Source: Sporichthya polymorpha DSM 43042
Lineage (GTDB): Bacteria; Actinomycetota; Actinomycetes; Sporichthyales; Sporichthyaceae
Direction: 5' to 3'
Assembly (NCBI RefSeq): GCF_000384115.1
Contig: NZ_KB913029.1
Span: 1,274,907-1,338,906, forward strand
Length of the DNA stretch: 64,000 nt
Shown here in pieces: positions 1 to 8,151 of this stretch. Position 1 is the first letter of the stretch, and each line of letters opens with the position of its first letter. The notes under the pieces were generated by a model that was not told the DNA's origin, did not search any database, and worked only from the letters and a program-made list of their open reading frames with translations. The translations under genes and the position numbers were made by a program.

Positions 1-1441
1 CCGACATCTCGGCCACGCCCTGGGCGTTGTCCGAGACCGGGCCGAAGGTGTCCATGGCGACGATGACGCCGACCGTGGTGAGCAGACCGGTACCGGCCAG
101 CGCCACCGCGAACAGGGCGAGGATCAGGACACCCGAGCCGAGCATGTAGGCCGCGTAGACGGCGAGACCGATCAGGGCGGCGGAGTAGACCGCGGACTCC
201 AGACCCACCGAGATGCCGGCGAGGATGACGGTCGCCGGACCGGTCAGCGAGGTCTTGCCGATGTCCATGACCGGACGGCGGTTGGTCTCGGTGAAGTAGC
301 CCGTCAGCTGCTGAATCGCCGCCGCGAGCACGATGCCGATGAGGACCGCGACGACCGCGAACATCCGCGGGTCGCCGTCGACGATCGCGGCACCGGTGTC
401 GTCGAGGAGCTGGCTCGACGCCGACAGGCCCTCGTACTCGTCGGGCAGGAAGATGAACGCGGCGATCGTGCAGAAGATCGCCGAGGCGACGGCCGAGATG
501 AAGAAGCCGCGGTTGATGGCGGCCATGCCGTTGCGGTCGTTCGGACGCGGGGACACCGCGAAGATGCCGATGATCGCGGTGAGCACACCGATCATCGGGA
601 CGATCAACGGGAAGACCAGACCGTCGTCACCGAAGGCGGCGACACCGAGGATCAGCGCCGCGACGAGCGTGACGGCGTAGGACTCGAACAGGTCGGCGGC
701 CATACCGGCGCAGTCACCGACGTTGTCACCGACGTTGTCGGCGATGGTGGCGGCGTTGCGCGGGTCGTCCTCGGGGATGCCCTGCTCGACCTTGCCGACG
801 AGGTCGGCGCCGACGTCGGCGGCCTTGGTGAAGATGCCGCCACCGACACGCATGAACATGGCGAGCAGCGCGGCGCCGAAGCCGAAGCCCTCGAGAACCT
901 TCGGAGCCTCGTCCTCGTAGATCAGCACGACCGTCGCGGCACCCAGCAGACCGAGGCCGACGGTGAACATGCCGGCGACGCCACCGGTGCGGAACGCGAT
1001 CCGGGTCGCGGGGAGCTCACCGGCCTTGCCGACGCGAGCGGCCGCGGCGACACGCACGTTCGCACGGACGGCGAGCCACATGCCCACGTAGCCGGTGATC
1101 GCGGAGAACACCGCGCCGACCACGAAGAAGATGGACCGCCCGATGCGTTCGTTCGTGCTGTTGGCCGGCAGGGCGAACAGCACGAAGAACGCCAGGACGG
1201 CAAAGATGCCCAGCGTCCGGAACTGACGGGTCAGATAAGCGGCGGCGCCTTCCTGCACGGCACCCGCGATCTCCTGCATTCTCTCCGTGCCCTGATCGGC
1301 GCGCAGAACTTCCTTGACCAGGAAGCCCGCGACACCCAACGCGAGTACGGCGACGAGCGCGACCACAACGACGATGGTCAGGTTCCCGCCCGACAGGGAG
1401 ACCGTCTCGCCGCTCTCGGCGGCGAGGTTGATCCCTGACAT
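1..1441 (-). CDS. hppA: membrane-bound proton-translocating pyrophosphatase, 3' part outside window
   Basis: This encodes the N-terminal 480 residues of an H+-translocating inorganic pyrophosphatase, which couples PPi hydrolysis to proton pumping across the membrane. It starts at ATG 1441 behind a GGAGGA ribosome site. Many hydrophobic segments are visible. The conserved cytosolic block DVGADLVGKVEQG (about residues 208-220) is followed by DDPRNAATIADNVGDNVGDC, the acidic Mg-PPi binding motifs of the family. The reading frame is open at the window edge, so roughly the last third is missing, including the Ala/Lys position that separates K+-dependent from K+-independent enzymes. The bldG locus lies upstream on the same strand, as in Streptomyces. 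Confidence 0.97.
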   Translation of the reverse strand, partial: MSGINLAAESGETVSLSGGNLTIVVVVALVAVLALGVAGFLVKEVLRADQGTERMQEIAGAVQEGAAAYLTRQFRTLGIFAVLAFFVLFALPANSTNERIGRSIFFVVGAVFSAITGYVGMWLAVRANVRVAAAARVGKAGELPATRIAFRTGGVAGMFTVGLGLLGAATVVLIYEDEAPKVLEGFGFGAALLAMFMRVGGGIFTKAADVGADLVGKVEQGIPEDDPRNAATIADNVGDNVGDCAGMAADLFESYAVTLVAALILGVAAFGDDGLVFPLIVPMIGVLTAIIGIFAVSPRPNDRNGMAAINRGFFISAVASAIFCTIAAFIFLPDEYEGLSASSQLLDDTGAAIVDGDPRMFAVVAVLIGIVLAAAIQQLTGYFTETNRRPVMDIGKTSLTGPATVILAGISVGLESAVYSAALIGLAVYAAYMLGSGVLILALFAVALAGTGLLTTVGVIVAMDTFGPVSDNAQGVAEMS

Positions 1442-1676
1442 CAAGTCCTCCTAGATGTGGAGCAGCAACGTTGCTGTTCCGGGACGGCGCCGGACCAGGC
1501 CGACACACACGAGGGGAGGCCGTCGGGTCGCTCTACTAAACGGGGCGAGCGCGCCCGCGGCTATGGAGCGCTGCGGAGTCTACGCAAGTGGATCTGCCCA
1601 AAGTGACGCGGCCCACCGTGGGCGTCCGGGGTTTGTGCAAAAGCGAAAACGCCCGGCCCGGGTGAGGGCGTGCGAC

Positions 1677-2168
1677 TCAGAGCGAGGTCGCGGGCCAGGT
1701 CATCCGGACGACGGTGCCGTCCGAGCCCGGGACCACGGCGACGTCGTCGACGAGGCCGGAGATCAGGGCCAGACCGAGCGAGGTGTCCATGTCGGCGGGG
1801 TCGGCGTCGAGCAGGTCGGCCGGGGACGTGATCTCCGGCAGCATCTCGGCCAGGGGGAGCCCGATCGGCACGACGTCGGCGACCTCGACGCAGAAGCGCC
1901 CGTCCTCGGTGTGCAGCTTCATCGACACGGGCTCGTGCAGCCCGGAGCGGGCGTGCTGGCCGACGGCGCGGGAGCACGCCTCGCCCACGGCGAGGCGGAC
2001 CTCGTCGAGCAGGTCGTCGTCCACGCCGGAGCGGCGCGCCACGGTCGCAGCGACCAGGCGCGCGGTACGCACGTGCGCCGGCAGCGCACTGAACCGCAGA
2101 TGCACGGTGGGCACGGCGTTGCCCCCGGTCTCGGAAGTCGGAACTGGTGGGATCCCCGGCCCGGTCAC
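1677..2168 (-). CDS. anti-sigma factor, RsbW-like HATPase kinase, partner of BldG
   Basis: A 163-residue ATP-binding protein of the RsbW/SpoIIAB type. Such proteins sequester a sigma factor and phosphorylate their STAS antagonist. Visible GHKL-type motifs are [15 protein letters not shown] (N box, about residues 55-70) and [14 protein letters not shown] near residue 130 (G box). Its GTG start at 2168 overlaps the bldG stop in a GTGA arrangement, so the two are translationally coupled, as reported for bldG and the downstream anti-sigma gene in Streptomyces coelicolor. The cognate sigma factor is not in the window. Confidence 0.88.
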   Translation of the reverse strand: MTGPGIPPVPTSETGGNAVPTVHLRFSALPAHVRTARLVAATVARRSGVDDDLLDEVRLAVGEACSRAVGQHARSGLHEPVSMKLHTEDGRFCVEVADVVPIGLPLAEMLPEITSPADLLDADPADMDTSLGLALISGLVDDVAVVPGSDGTVVRMTWPATSL

Positions 2169-2506
2169 CCGGTGGCGGTGAGTGCCTCGGACACCGTGTC
2201 GTGGATGGGGAAGACCTTAGTCAGTCCGGTGATCCGGAAGATCTTGAGGATGCGCTCCTGGGTGCAGACCAGGCGCAGCGAACCGTCGTGGGCGCGCACC
2301 CGCTTCAGCCCGCCGACCAGGACACCCAGACCGGTGGAGTCGAGGAACTCGACACCCTCCATGTCGACGATCAGGTGGTAGCGGCCCGCATTCACCAGGT
2401 CGACGAGCTGCTCGCGCAGCTTCGGGGCGGTGTACACGTCGATCTCTCCGCCGACGGCGACGACAGTGCGGTCACCCTCGTCGCGGGTGGTGAGGGACAG
2501 GTCCAC
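2165..2506 (-). CDS. bldG: anti-sigma factor antagonist BldG (STAS domain)
   Basis: A 113-residue STAS protein. The family binds an anti-sigma kinase and is switched off by phosphorylation of one serine. The motif [18 protein letters not shown] places that serine at residue 57, and [18 protein letters not shown] follows; both agree with Streptomyces BldG as I know it, which has the same length and phosphosite. The GTG start at 2506 has a strong AGGAGG five bases upstream. It is transcribed away from the helicase gene, with 90 bp between them. BldG controls morphological development and stress sigma factors in Streptomyces; that role here is inferred from similarity and gene order. Confidence 0.95.
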   Translation of the reverse strand: MDLSLTTRDEGDRTVVAVGGEIDVYTAPKLREQLVDLVNAGRYHLIVDMEGVEFLDSTGLGVLVGGLKRVRAHDGSLRLVCTQERILKIFRITGLTKVFPIHDTVSEALTATG

Positions 2507-2596
2507 GAGTCCTCCTGCTGCTGCCGGGGGTCGACCCGGTCATTCAACCATTGCGGCTCCCCACTACCCGTCGGACCGGTTTGCGACACTGCCCCC

Positions 2597-5005
2597 GTGG
2601 CCCTCGACGTGACCGACTCCGCCGGCCGGGCGGACCAGCTCCTCGCCGGGCTGCTGCTGGCCCCGGGTCGGCGGGAACGGATCACGCACGTCCACCGGGC
2701 TCCGGCCCGGACGGCCCGGCCCGGGGACTGGCCGGCCTGGACCCCGCCGGTGCTGGTCGAGCGGTGGGGTGCCGGCGGGATCGATCGGCCCTGGGCCCAC
2801 CAGGTGGCGGCGGCCGAGCACGCCCACGCGGGGCGGTCGGTGGTGCTGGCCACCGGGACGGCGTCGGGCAAGTCGCTGGCCTACCTGCTCCCGGCCCTGA
2901 CCGCGGTCCTCGACGCGGCGGACGGCCCGGCCACCGCGTGCCCCGGCGTCCTCTATCTCTCCCCCACCAAGGCGCTGGCCGCCGACCAGCTCGCGAACCT
3001 CACGCGGCTCCAGCTCGGCCCCGCGCTGCGCCCGGCCTGCTTCGACGGTGACACGCCGTACGCGGAGCGCGACTGGATCCGCAGCCACGCGAACTACCTG
3101 CTGACGAACCCCGACATGCTCCACCGGACGCTGCTGCCCGGACACGCCCGTTGGGCGCGGTTCCTCAAGAACCTGTCGGTCGTGGTCGTCGACGAGTGCC
3201 ACACCTACCGCGGCGTGTTCGGCTCCCACGTCGCCCAGGTGCTCCGGCGGCTTCGCCGGGTCTGCGCCCGGTACGGGTCCTCGCCGGTGTTCGTCCTGAC
3301 GTCGGCGACGGTGTCGGACCCGGCCGGTTCCGCGGGGCGGCTGACCGGCCTGCCCGTCGCCGAGGTCACCGACGACGCCTCCCCGCGCGGCGAGGCGGCC
3401 TTCGTGCTCTGGGAGCCGCCGCTGACCGACCACACGGGCGAGGGCAGCGCGCCGGTCCGGCGGACCGCGATCGCCGAGACCGCGGACCTGCTCACCGACC
3501 TCGTGCTGAACGACGCGCAGACCGTGGCGTTCGTGCGCTCCCGGCGCGGCGCCGAGGTGGTCGCGCTCCTCGCCCGCGACGGCCTCGCCGAGGTCGACCC
3601 GGCGCTGGCCGGGCAGGTCGCCTCGTACCGCGGGGGTTACCTGCCCGAGGAACGCCGAGCGCTCGAGCACCGTCTGCGCGCCGGCCTGCTGCGCGGGCTC
3701 GCCGCGACCAACGCGCTCGAACTCGGCATCGACGTCGCCGGTCTGGACGCCGTGGTGCTCGCGGGCTACCCCGGCACCCGGGCGTCGATGTGGCAGCAGG
3801 CCGGGCGGGCCGGGCGCGCCGGGCAGGGCGCGCTCGCCGTGCTGGTCGCCCGCGACGACCCGCTGGACACCTATCTCGTCCACCACCCCGAGGCGCTGTT
3901 CGGCCGCCCGGTCGAGGCGACCGTGCTCGACCCGGACAACCCCTACGTGCTCGCGCCGCACCTGTGCGCCGCCGCGTCGGAGTCGCCGCTGACCGAGCGG
4001 GACCTCGACCTGTTCGGGCCCACCGCCGAGCTCCTGCTCCCGACGCTCGAGGAACGTGGCCTGCTGCGGCGGCGCCCGGCCGGCTGGTTCTGGACCCGCC
4101 GCGACCCGGCGTCCGCCCTCGCCGACATCCGGGGCACCGGCGGCGCACAGATCCGGGTGTGCGAGGTCGACACCGGTCGCCTGCTCGGCACCGTGGACGG
4201 CGCCGCCTCCCACACCCAGGCCCACACCGGCGCGGTCTACCTGCACCAGGGCCGCCAGTACCTGGTCCGCTCCCTCGACCTCGCCGAGTGCGTCGCCCTC
4301 GTCGAGCCGGCCGAGCCCGACTACTCGACCTCGGCGCGCGAGGTCACCGACATCGCGATCGTCGACACCGTCCACCGCCGTTCCTGGGGCGACGCGGTCG
4401 AGGTCTGCTTCGGCACGGTCGAGGTGACCAACCAGGTCGTCTCGTACCTGCGGAAGCGTCTGGTCACCGGCGAGGTTCTCGACGAGACCCCGCTCGACCT
4501 GCCGCCGCGGCACCTGCGGACCCGCGCGGTCTGGTGGACCGTGACCCCCGACGCCGTGGCCGAGGCCGCGGTCGAGATCGCCGACCTGCCCGGCGCCGCC
4601 CACGCCGCCGAGCACGCCTCGATCGGCCTGATGCCCCTGTTCGCCACCTGCGACCGCTGGGACATCGGCGGCGTCTCGACCGCCCTGCACCCGGACACGA
4701 TGCTGCCGACGGTCTTCGTCTACGACGGCCACCCGGGCGGCGCCGGCTTCGCGGAGCGGGGCTTCGCCGCGGCCGAGCAGTGGCTGAGCGCCACCCGTGA
4801 CGCCATCGCCTCCTGCGAGTGCGCCACCGGCTGCCCGTCGTGCGTGCAGTCGCCCAAGTGCGGCAACGGCAACAACCCCCTGGACAAGGCAGGTGCGGTC
4901 CGGCTCCTCGACCGGGTCCTCACCGAAGCCGACGGCATCGAGACCGCCGGTGCCGCCGAGGACACCGAGACCGCCGACGGCGTCGAGTTCGCCGCGGCCG
5001 GCTGA
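2597..5005 (+). CDS. DEAD/DEAH-box helicase with C-terminal DUF1998 (MrfA/YprA-like)
   Basis: An 802-residue superfamily 2 helicase. Motif I is ATGTASGKS (about residue 85), the DEAD-equivalent is VVVDECHTYRG, motif III is TSAT, and motif VI is QQAGRAGRAGQ. The C-terminus carries the cysteine cluster CECATGCPSCVQSPKCGNG, the metal-binding site of the DUF1998 part of MrfA-type DNA repair helicases. I chose GTG 2597: an upstream in-frame ATG at 2147 would run through bldG, whereas at 2597 the protein begins just before conserved sequence. GACACT six bases before the GTG suggests a leaderless transcript. MrfA acts in mitomycin repair in Bacillus; the role here is inferred. Confidence 0.92.
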   Translation: MALDVTDSAGRADQLLAGLLLAPGRRERITHVHRAPARTARPGDWPAWTPPVLVERWGAGGIDRPWAHQVAAAEHAHAGRSVVLATGTASGKSLAYLLPALTAVLDAADGPATACPGVLYLSPTKALAADQLANLTRLQLGPALRPACFDGDTPYAERDWIRSHANYLLTNPDMLHRTLLPGHARWARFLKNLSVVVVDECHTYRGVFGSHVAQVLRRLRRVCARYGSSPVFVLTSATVSDPAGSAGRLTGLPVAEVTDDASPRGEAAFVLWEPPLTDHTGEGSAPVRRTAIAETADLLTDLVLNDAQTVAFVRSRRGAEVVALLARDGLAEVDPALAGQVASYRGGYLPEERRALEHRLRAGLLRGLAATNALELGIDVAGLDAVVLAGYPGTRASMWQQAGRAGRAGQGALAVLVARDDPLDTYLVHHPEALFGRPVEATVLDPDNPYVLAPHLCAAASESPLTERDLDLFGPTAELLLPTLEERGLLRRRPAGWFWTRRDPASALADIRGTGGAQIRVCEVDTGRLLGTVDGAASHTQAHTGAVYLHQGRQYLVRSLDLAECVALVEPAEPDYSTSAREVTDIAIVDTVHRRSWGDAVEVCFGTVEVTNQVVSYLRKRLVTGEVLDETPLDLPPRHLRTRAVWWTVTPDAVAEAAVEIADLPGAAHAAEHASIGLMPLFATCDRWDIGGVSTALHPDTMLPTVFVYDGHPGGAGFAERGFAAAEQWLSATRDAIASCECATGCPSCVQSPKCGNGNNPLDKAGAVRLLDRVLTEADGIETAGAAEDTETADGVEFAAAG

Positions 5006-5317
5006 CGGGCCCGCGCGGGCCGCGGCGCGTACGAGCGTCGCCCGGCCCCACGCCACGACCCGGCGGACCACCTCGACCCGGACCGTGCCGTTCTCGGGCA
5101 CGCACGTCCGCAGATCGGCCCCGTTCGCCGCGGCGACCTCCGCGGCCGCGGAACACCCGTCGGTGACGGCCGCCAGCGCGGCCAGATCCGCGGCTCCGGC
5201 GACCTCGTGACGGACCGTCAGGGCGCGCGTCACGGTGACCCCCGCCAATCCCACGAACGCCACGACCGCCACCGCCGCCAGGACGAGGAGCATGCCCGCG
5301 CCCCGGTCCGACCTCAC
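5006..5317 (-). CDS. TadG/Rv3655c-like pilus-associated small membrane protein, no in-frame stop after the conserved domain
   Basis: About 104 residues of a helicase-neighbourhood TadE/TadG-like protein. It begins at GTG 5317, which overlaps the tadE stop (GTGA). The N-terminus RSDRGAGMLLVLAAVAVVAF is the usual prepilin-like charged stretch plus membrane helix, followed by AADLAALAA, and the homologous part ends in AARAGP at 5006. That last codon directly abuts the helicase stop codon on the other strand. No stop codon occurs in this frame there: the frame stays open antisense to the whole helicase gene down to 2564. The end given is therefore the end of recognisable homology. The gene may be extended, frameshifted or carry a sequence error. 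Confidence 0.6.
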
Positions 5318-5673
5318 CGCTCGACCTGCGCGGCCGCGGACCCGCGGACGGTGAGAGCCGGGAGCGGGACCGGGCCGGGCGAGGCGGTGCGCGCCCGCAC
5401 CGTGACCGTCACCAGGTCGCCCGCCCGCTCGAGGGTCACCGCGGCACCGTCCGGTCCGGTCCGCGCGATCAGCGCCCGGACCACAGCCTCGCTGTCGCCG
5501 CGGGCAGCGGCGCGGGCCCCCGCCCGGGCCGCGTCGGTGCAGTCCATCGCGAGCCCGGCCGCGGCGACGGCCCACAGCGCGAGGCCGAGCACCGCGACCA
5601 GCGCCGGCACCGCGAGCGCGACCTCGACGGTCACGGCGCCGCGGTCTCCGGCCCGCCGAGCGCGCCCGCCCAC
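5314..5673 (-). CDS. tadE: TadE-like pilus assembly protein
   Basis: A 119-residue TadE-family protein. RGAVTVEVALAVPALVAVL near residue 12 is the TadE signature: a Gly-Ala cleavage context, Glu at the +5-like position and a single hydrophobic helix. The remainder would be extracytoplasmic. It lies in the Flp/Tad operon between the DUF4244 pilin and the TadG-like gene, with a 1-base gap upstream and a 4-base overlap downstream, so cotranscription is likely. Its role would be as a minor pilin or pseudopilin in assembly of a tight-adherence type pilus. Confidence 0.85.
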   Translation of the reverse strand: MGGRARRAGDRGAVTVEVALAVPALVAVLGLALWAVAAAGLAMDCTDAARAGARAAARGDSEAVVRALIARTGPDGAAVTLERAGDLVTVTVRARTASPGPVPLPALTVRGSAAAQVER

Positions 5674-5674
5674 C

Positions 5675-5857
5675 TCAGAACGACCCGGAGAGCGCCTGGG
5701 TGACCAACTCGCTCATCCGCGCCCCGACGGCGTCGGACGTCAGGACCTTCATCAGCACCATCGCGAACGCGGCCGCAGCCAGCGTCCCGATCGCGTACTC
5801 CACCGTGCTCATGCCGGCGTCGTCCTCCGGCACCCATCGCGGCCTGCGCAGCTTCAT
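5675..5857 (-). CDS. DUF4244 Flp-like pilin subunit
   Basis: A 60-residue protein, MKLRRPRWVPEDDAGMSTVE onward, with the DUF4244/Flp pattern: a short charged leader, DAGMSTVEYAIGT with the conserved Glu after the processing site, then one hydrophobic helix. The ATG at 5857 has GGAAGGG just upstream; longer in-frame starts up to 5902 lack this. It matches the small pilin of the actinobacterial tad locus (Rv3656c position) and is probably the major structural pilin. It sits 49 bp downstream of tadC. Confidence 0.87.
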   Translation of the reverse strand: MKLRRPRWVPEDDAGMSTVEYAIGTLAAAAFAMVLMKVLTSDAVGARMSELVTQALSGSF

Positions 5858-5906
5858 GGAAATCCCTTCCCCTGAGTGTGTGTTGATCGATGCTTCTGAC
5901 ATTGCG

Positions 5907-6380
5907 TCAGTTCGAGAGCAGCCCGCCGCCGAGGTCGAGCACCACCGGGACGACCCCGAGGCACAGGAACGCCGGCAGGAAGCAGAGGCCGAGCGGGAGA
6001 GCCGCGAGCACGGCCACCCGCGCGAGAGCGGCCTCCGCGGCGAGGCGACGCGCGACCCGGTGCCGGGCGGCCTCGGCGCTCACGGCCGCCGCGGCCGCGG
6101 TGCCGGACTCCGCGGTGCGGGCGAGGGCCCGCCCCAGGCCGGCCAGTTCGGGGCGCTCCCCGAGCTCGCGCCAGGCCCGCGCCGGGTCGGCCCCGCCCGC
6201 GACGCGGGCGGCGGCCTCCGCCAGGGCGGCGGCGACCGGCCCCGGCCGGGCGCGGGCGGCCGCGCGGGCGGCGTCGAGCGGCGCGCACCCGGCCGCGAGG
6301 CAGGCGGCGAGCAGGTCGGCCAGCGCCGCCGCCTCGGCGAGGTCCCGCGCACTCGCCCGTACCGTCCGGCCGGCCCTCAC
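5907..6380 (-). CDS. tadC: TadC-like type II secretion system F family protein
   Basis: A 157-residue inner-membrane platform protein of the T2SSF/GspF family. It begins at GTG 6380, which overlaps the tadB stop by 4 bases. The cytoplasmic helical part (LADLLAACLAAGCAPLDAAR) precedes Ala/Leu-rich membrane helices near the C-terminus (LARVAVLAALPLGLCFLPAF). It is short compared with TadC of Gram-negative bacteria but normal for the actinobacterial half-length version. With TadB it would form the membrane base that works with the TadA ATPase. Confidence 0.83.
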   Translation of the reverse strand: MRAGRTVRASARDLAEAAALADLLAACLAAGCAPLDAARAAARARPGPVAAALAEAAARVAGGADPARAWRELGERPELAGLGRALARTAESGTAAAAAVSAEAARHRVARRLAAEAALARVAVLAALPLGLCFLPAFLCLGVVPVVLDLGGGLLSN

Positions 6381-7126
6381 AGCGTCTCCTCGACCCGGCG
6401 CGCGAGCCGGTACAGCCACACCACTCCAGCGGCGTCGAGGCCGACACCGAGCGTGAGCAGCGCGAACCCGGACGGCGTAGCCAGCAGCACCCGCCACGGG
6501 TGCGCTCCGGCCGTCGCGGCCAGCACCATCCCGACCAGCGGCAGCCCCGCGAGCAGCCAGCCCGTCGTGCGGACGCCGGCGAGCTGGGCCCGCACCCGCG
6601 CCTGGTGGACGACCCGCTCCCCCGCCGCCGCGGCGACCTGGTCCAGCGCCCCGCCGAGGCCGGCACCGGTTTGTTCGGCCACCTCCCAGCACGCCGCCAC
6701 GTCCCGCAGGTCGCCGGCGCCGGGCTGCGCGGCCGCGCGGAGCAGCGCCGCACCGACGTCCCCGTCGCCCGTCGCGGCGTCCCGGACCTCCCCCACCCAG
6801 TCGCCCGCCCCGTCGTCCCCGCCGCCGGGCGGCAGCTCGGCCAGGGCGGCCACCACCGCGGCCCGCGGGGGCCGCCCGGCGCGGACCTCGGACCCGAGCG
6901 CGCCCGCGAATTCGACCACCGCGGTCCGGCGGGCCTCGAGAACACGCCGGCGACCAAGATCACTCGGACGGGCGAACCGGCCCGGCCAGGCGGCCCGCGG
7001 CCGCCGACACGCCGTGGATCCCGGGCCGGACCGTTCGGCCGGATCGAGGCGGGCCAGGCCCCGCCCGGACCCCGGCCACGCGAGCGCGGCGGCCACCGCC
7101 GCGGCGAGGGCGGCCAGAACCGTCAC
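6377..7126 (-). CDS. tadB: TadB-like type II secretion system F family protein
   Basis: A 249-residue TadB homologue with an N-terminal hydrophobic segment (TVLAALAAAVAAALAW), a cytoplasmic T2SSF domain (EFAGALGSEVRAGRPPRAA through AEQTGAGLGGALDQVA) and two C-terminal membrane helices (GWLLAGLPLVGMVLA and FALLTLGVGLDAAGVVWLYR). The GTG start at 7126 overlaps the tadA stop by 4 bases and the gene overlaps tadC by 4, so the operon is tightly coupled. It would act as the platform protein of the Flp pilus machine. Confidence 0.87.
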   Translation of the reverse strand: MTVLAALAAAVAAALAWPGSGRGLARLDPAERSGPGSTACRRPRAAWPGRFARPSDLGRRRVLEARRTAVVEFAGALGSEVRAGRPPRAAVVAALAELPPGGGDDGAGDWVGEVRDAATGDGDVGAALLRAAAQPGAGDLRDVAACWEVAEQTGAGLGGALDQVAAAAGERVVHQARVRAQLAGVRTTGWLLAGLPLVGMVLAATAGAHPWRVLLATPSGFALLTLGVGLDAAGVVWLYRLARRVEETL

Positions 7127-8151
7127 CGGGGTTCCGGGACCGGGATGGAGCGGGCCTCCAGCAGCGCCCCGAGCTGTGGATAAGCCGGGCCGACGACCAC
7201 CTCTCCGCCACGCCGGCCGCGCCGGAACCCGACCGCCCGGACCAGCCGGACGAGGCCGTCCGGGCCCCGTCGCGGGACCGCGATGCCGGTGACCCGGCGG
7301 CCGTCCTCCTCCCGCTCCAGGTGCACGACGGCGTCGATCCCGGCGGCGAGCTGGGCGTGCAGGGCGTCCCGCCTCATCCCGGCCGCGGCGGCGAGCGCCT
7401 CCAGCCGGGCCGGCACGGCGGCGGCCTCGTTCGCGTGCACGGTGCCCCCACCCCCGCGGTGACCGGTGTTGAGCGCGGCCAGCAGGTCGATGACCTCCCC
7501 GCCGCGGACCTCCCCGACCACCAGCCGGTCCGGCCGCATTCGCAGCGCCTGGCGGACGAGCTCCCGGAGCCCGATCGCTCCCGCGCCCTCGACGTTCGGC
7601 GGGCGCGCCTCCAGCCGCACGACGTGCGCGTGGTCGGGGTCGAGCTCGCGCGTGTCCTCGACCAGGACGATGCGCTCGTCCGGCGCGACGAGCCCGAGCA
7701 GCGTCGCGAGCAGCGTGGTCTTCCCGGTCCCGGCTCCACCCGAGACCAGGATTGCGAGCCGGGCCTCGACCAGCGCCCGGAGCCAGCGCATCCCGTCGGC
7801 CGGGATCGTCCCGGCGGCCACGAGGTCCGCGAGCGTGAACCGGCTGCGCCGCGGCACCCGCAGCGACAGCGCGGTGCCCCGCACCGCGACCGGCGCGAGC
7901 ACGGCATGCAGCCGGGTCCCGTCGGGGAGGACGGCGTCCGCGAACGGGCAGCTGTCGTCGAGCCGCCGCCCGGCCGCCGCCACGAGCCGCTGCGCGAGCC
8001 GGCGCAGCGCCGCCTCGTCGCCGAGGTCGACCGCGACCCGGACCAGTCCGGCGCCGCGGTCGACCCAGACCTCCTGGGGACCGTTGACGAGGACGTCGGT
8101 GACGCCGGGCTCGGCCAGCAGCGGCTCCAGCGCCCCGGCCGGCGCGTTCAC
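7123..8151 (-). CDS. tadA: TadA/CpaF-type pilus assembly ATPase
   Basis: A 342-residue secretion ATPase of the VirB11/CpaF family. It carries a Walker A motif GGAGTGKTT (lysine about residue 144), the Asp box VLVEDTRELDPDH and Walker B region RPDRLVVGEVRGGEV, plus the His box GGGGTVHAN. I start it at GTG 8151, which overlaps the ssd stop by 4 bases and falls directly before conserved TadA sequence; the frame stays open far upstream only because of high GC. It would hydrolyse ATP to drive pilin assembly with TadB and TadC. The length is typical of the shorter actinobacterial form. Confidence 0.92.
   Translation of the reverse strand: MNAPAGALEPLLAEPGVTDVLVNGPQEVWVDRGAGLVRVAVDLGDEAALRRLAQRLVAAAGRRLDDSCPFADAVLPDGTRLHAVLAPVAVRGTALSLRVPRRSRFTLADLVAAGTIPADGMRWLRALVEARLAILVSGGAGTGKTTLLATLLGLVAPDERIVLVEDTRELDPDHAHVVRLEARPPNVEGAGAIGLRELVRQALRMRPDRLVVGEVRGGEVIDLLAALNTGHRGGGGTVHANEAAAVPARLEALAAAAGMRRDALHAQLAAGIDAVVHLEREEDGRRVTGIAVPRRGPDGLVRLVRAVGFRRGRRGGEVVVGPAYPQLGALLEARSIPVPEPR

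Noticed and set aside
1442-1676. Gene between hppA and the anti-sigma factor gene
   Set aside because: Frames here are short or antisense with no ribosome site or protein-like composition; it is probably the hppA promoter region.
2564-5575. A 1003-codon open frame antisense to the helicase
   Set aside because: Only its first part (TadG-like, 5317-5006) reads like protein. The remainder is low-complexity Arg/Gly/Val sequence expected from the antisense of a GC-rich gene.
7175-7183. TGTGGATAA, a perfect DnaA box, near the end of tadA
   Set aside because: It is a single site inside coding sequence with no second site close by; chance occurrence is likely.
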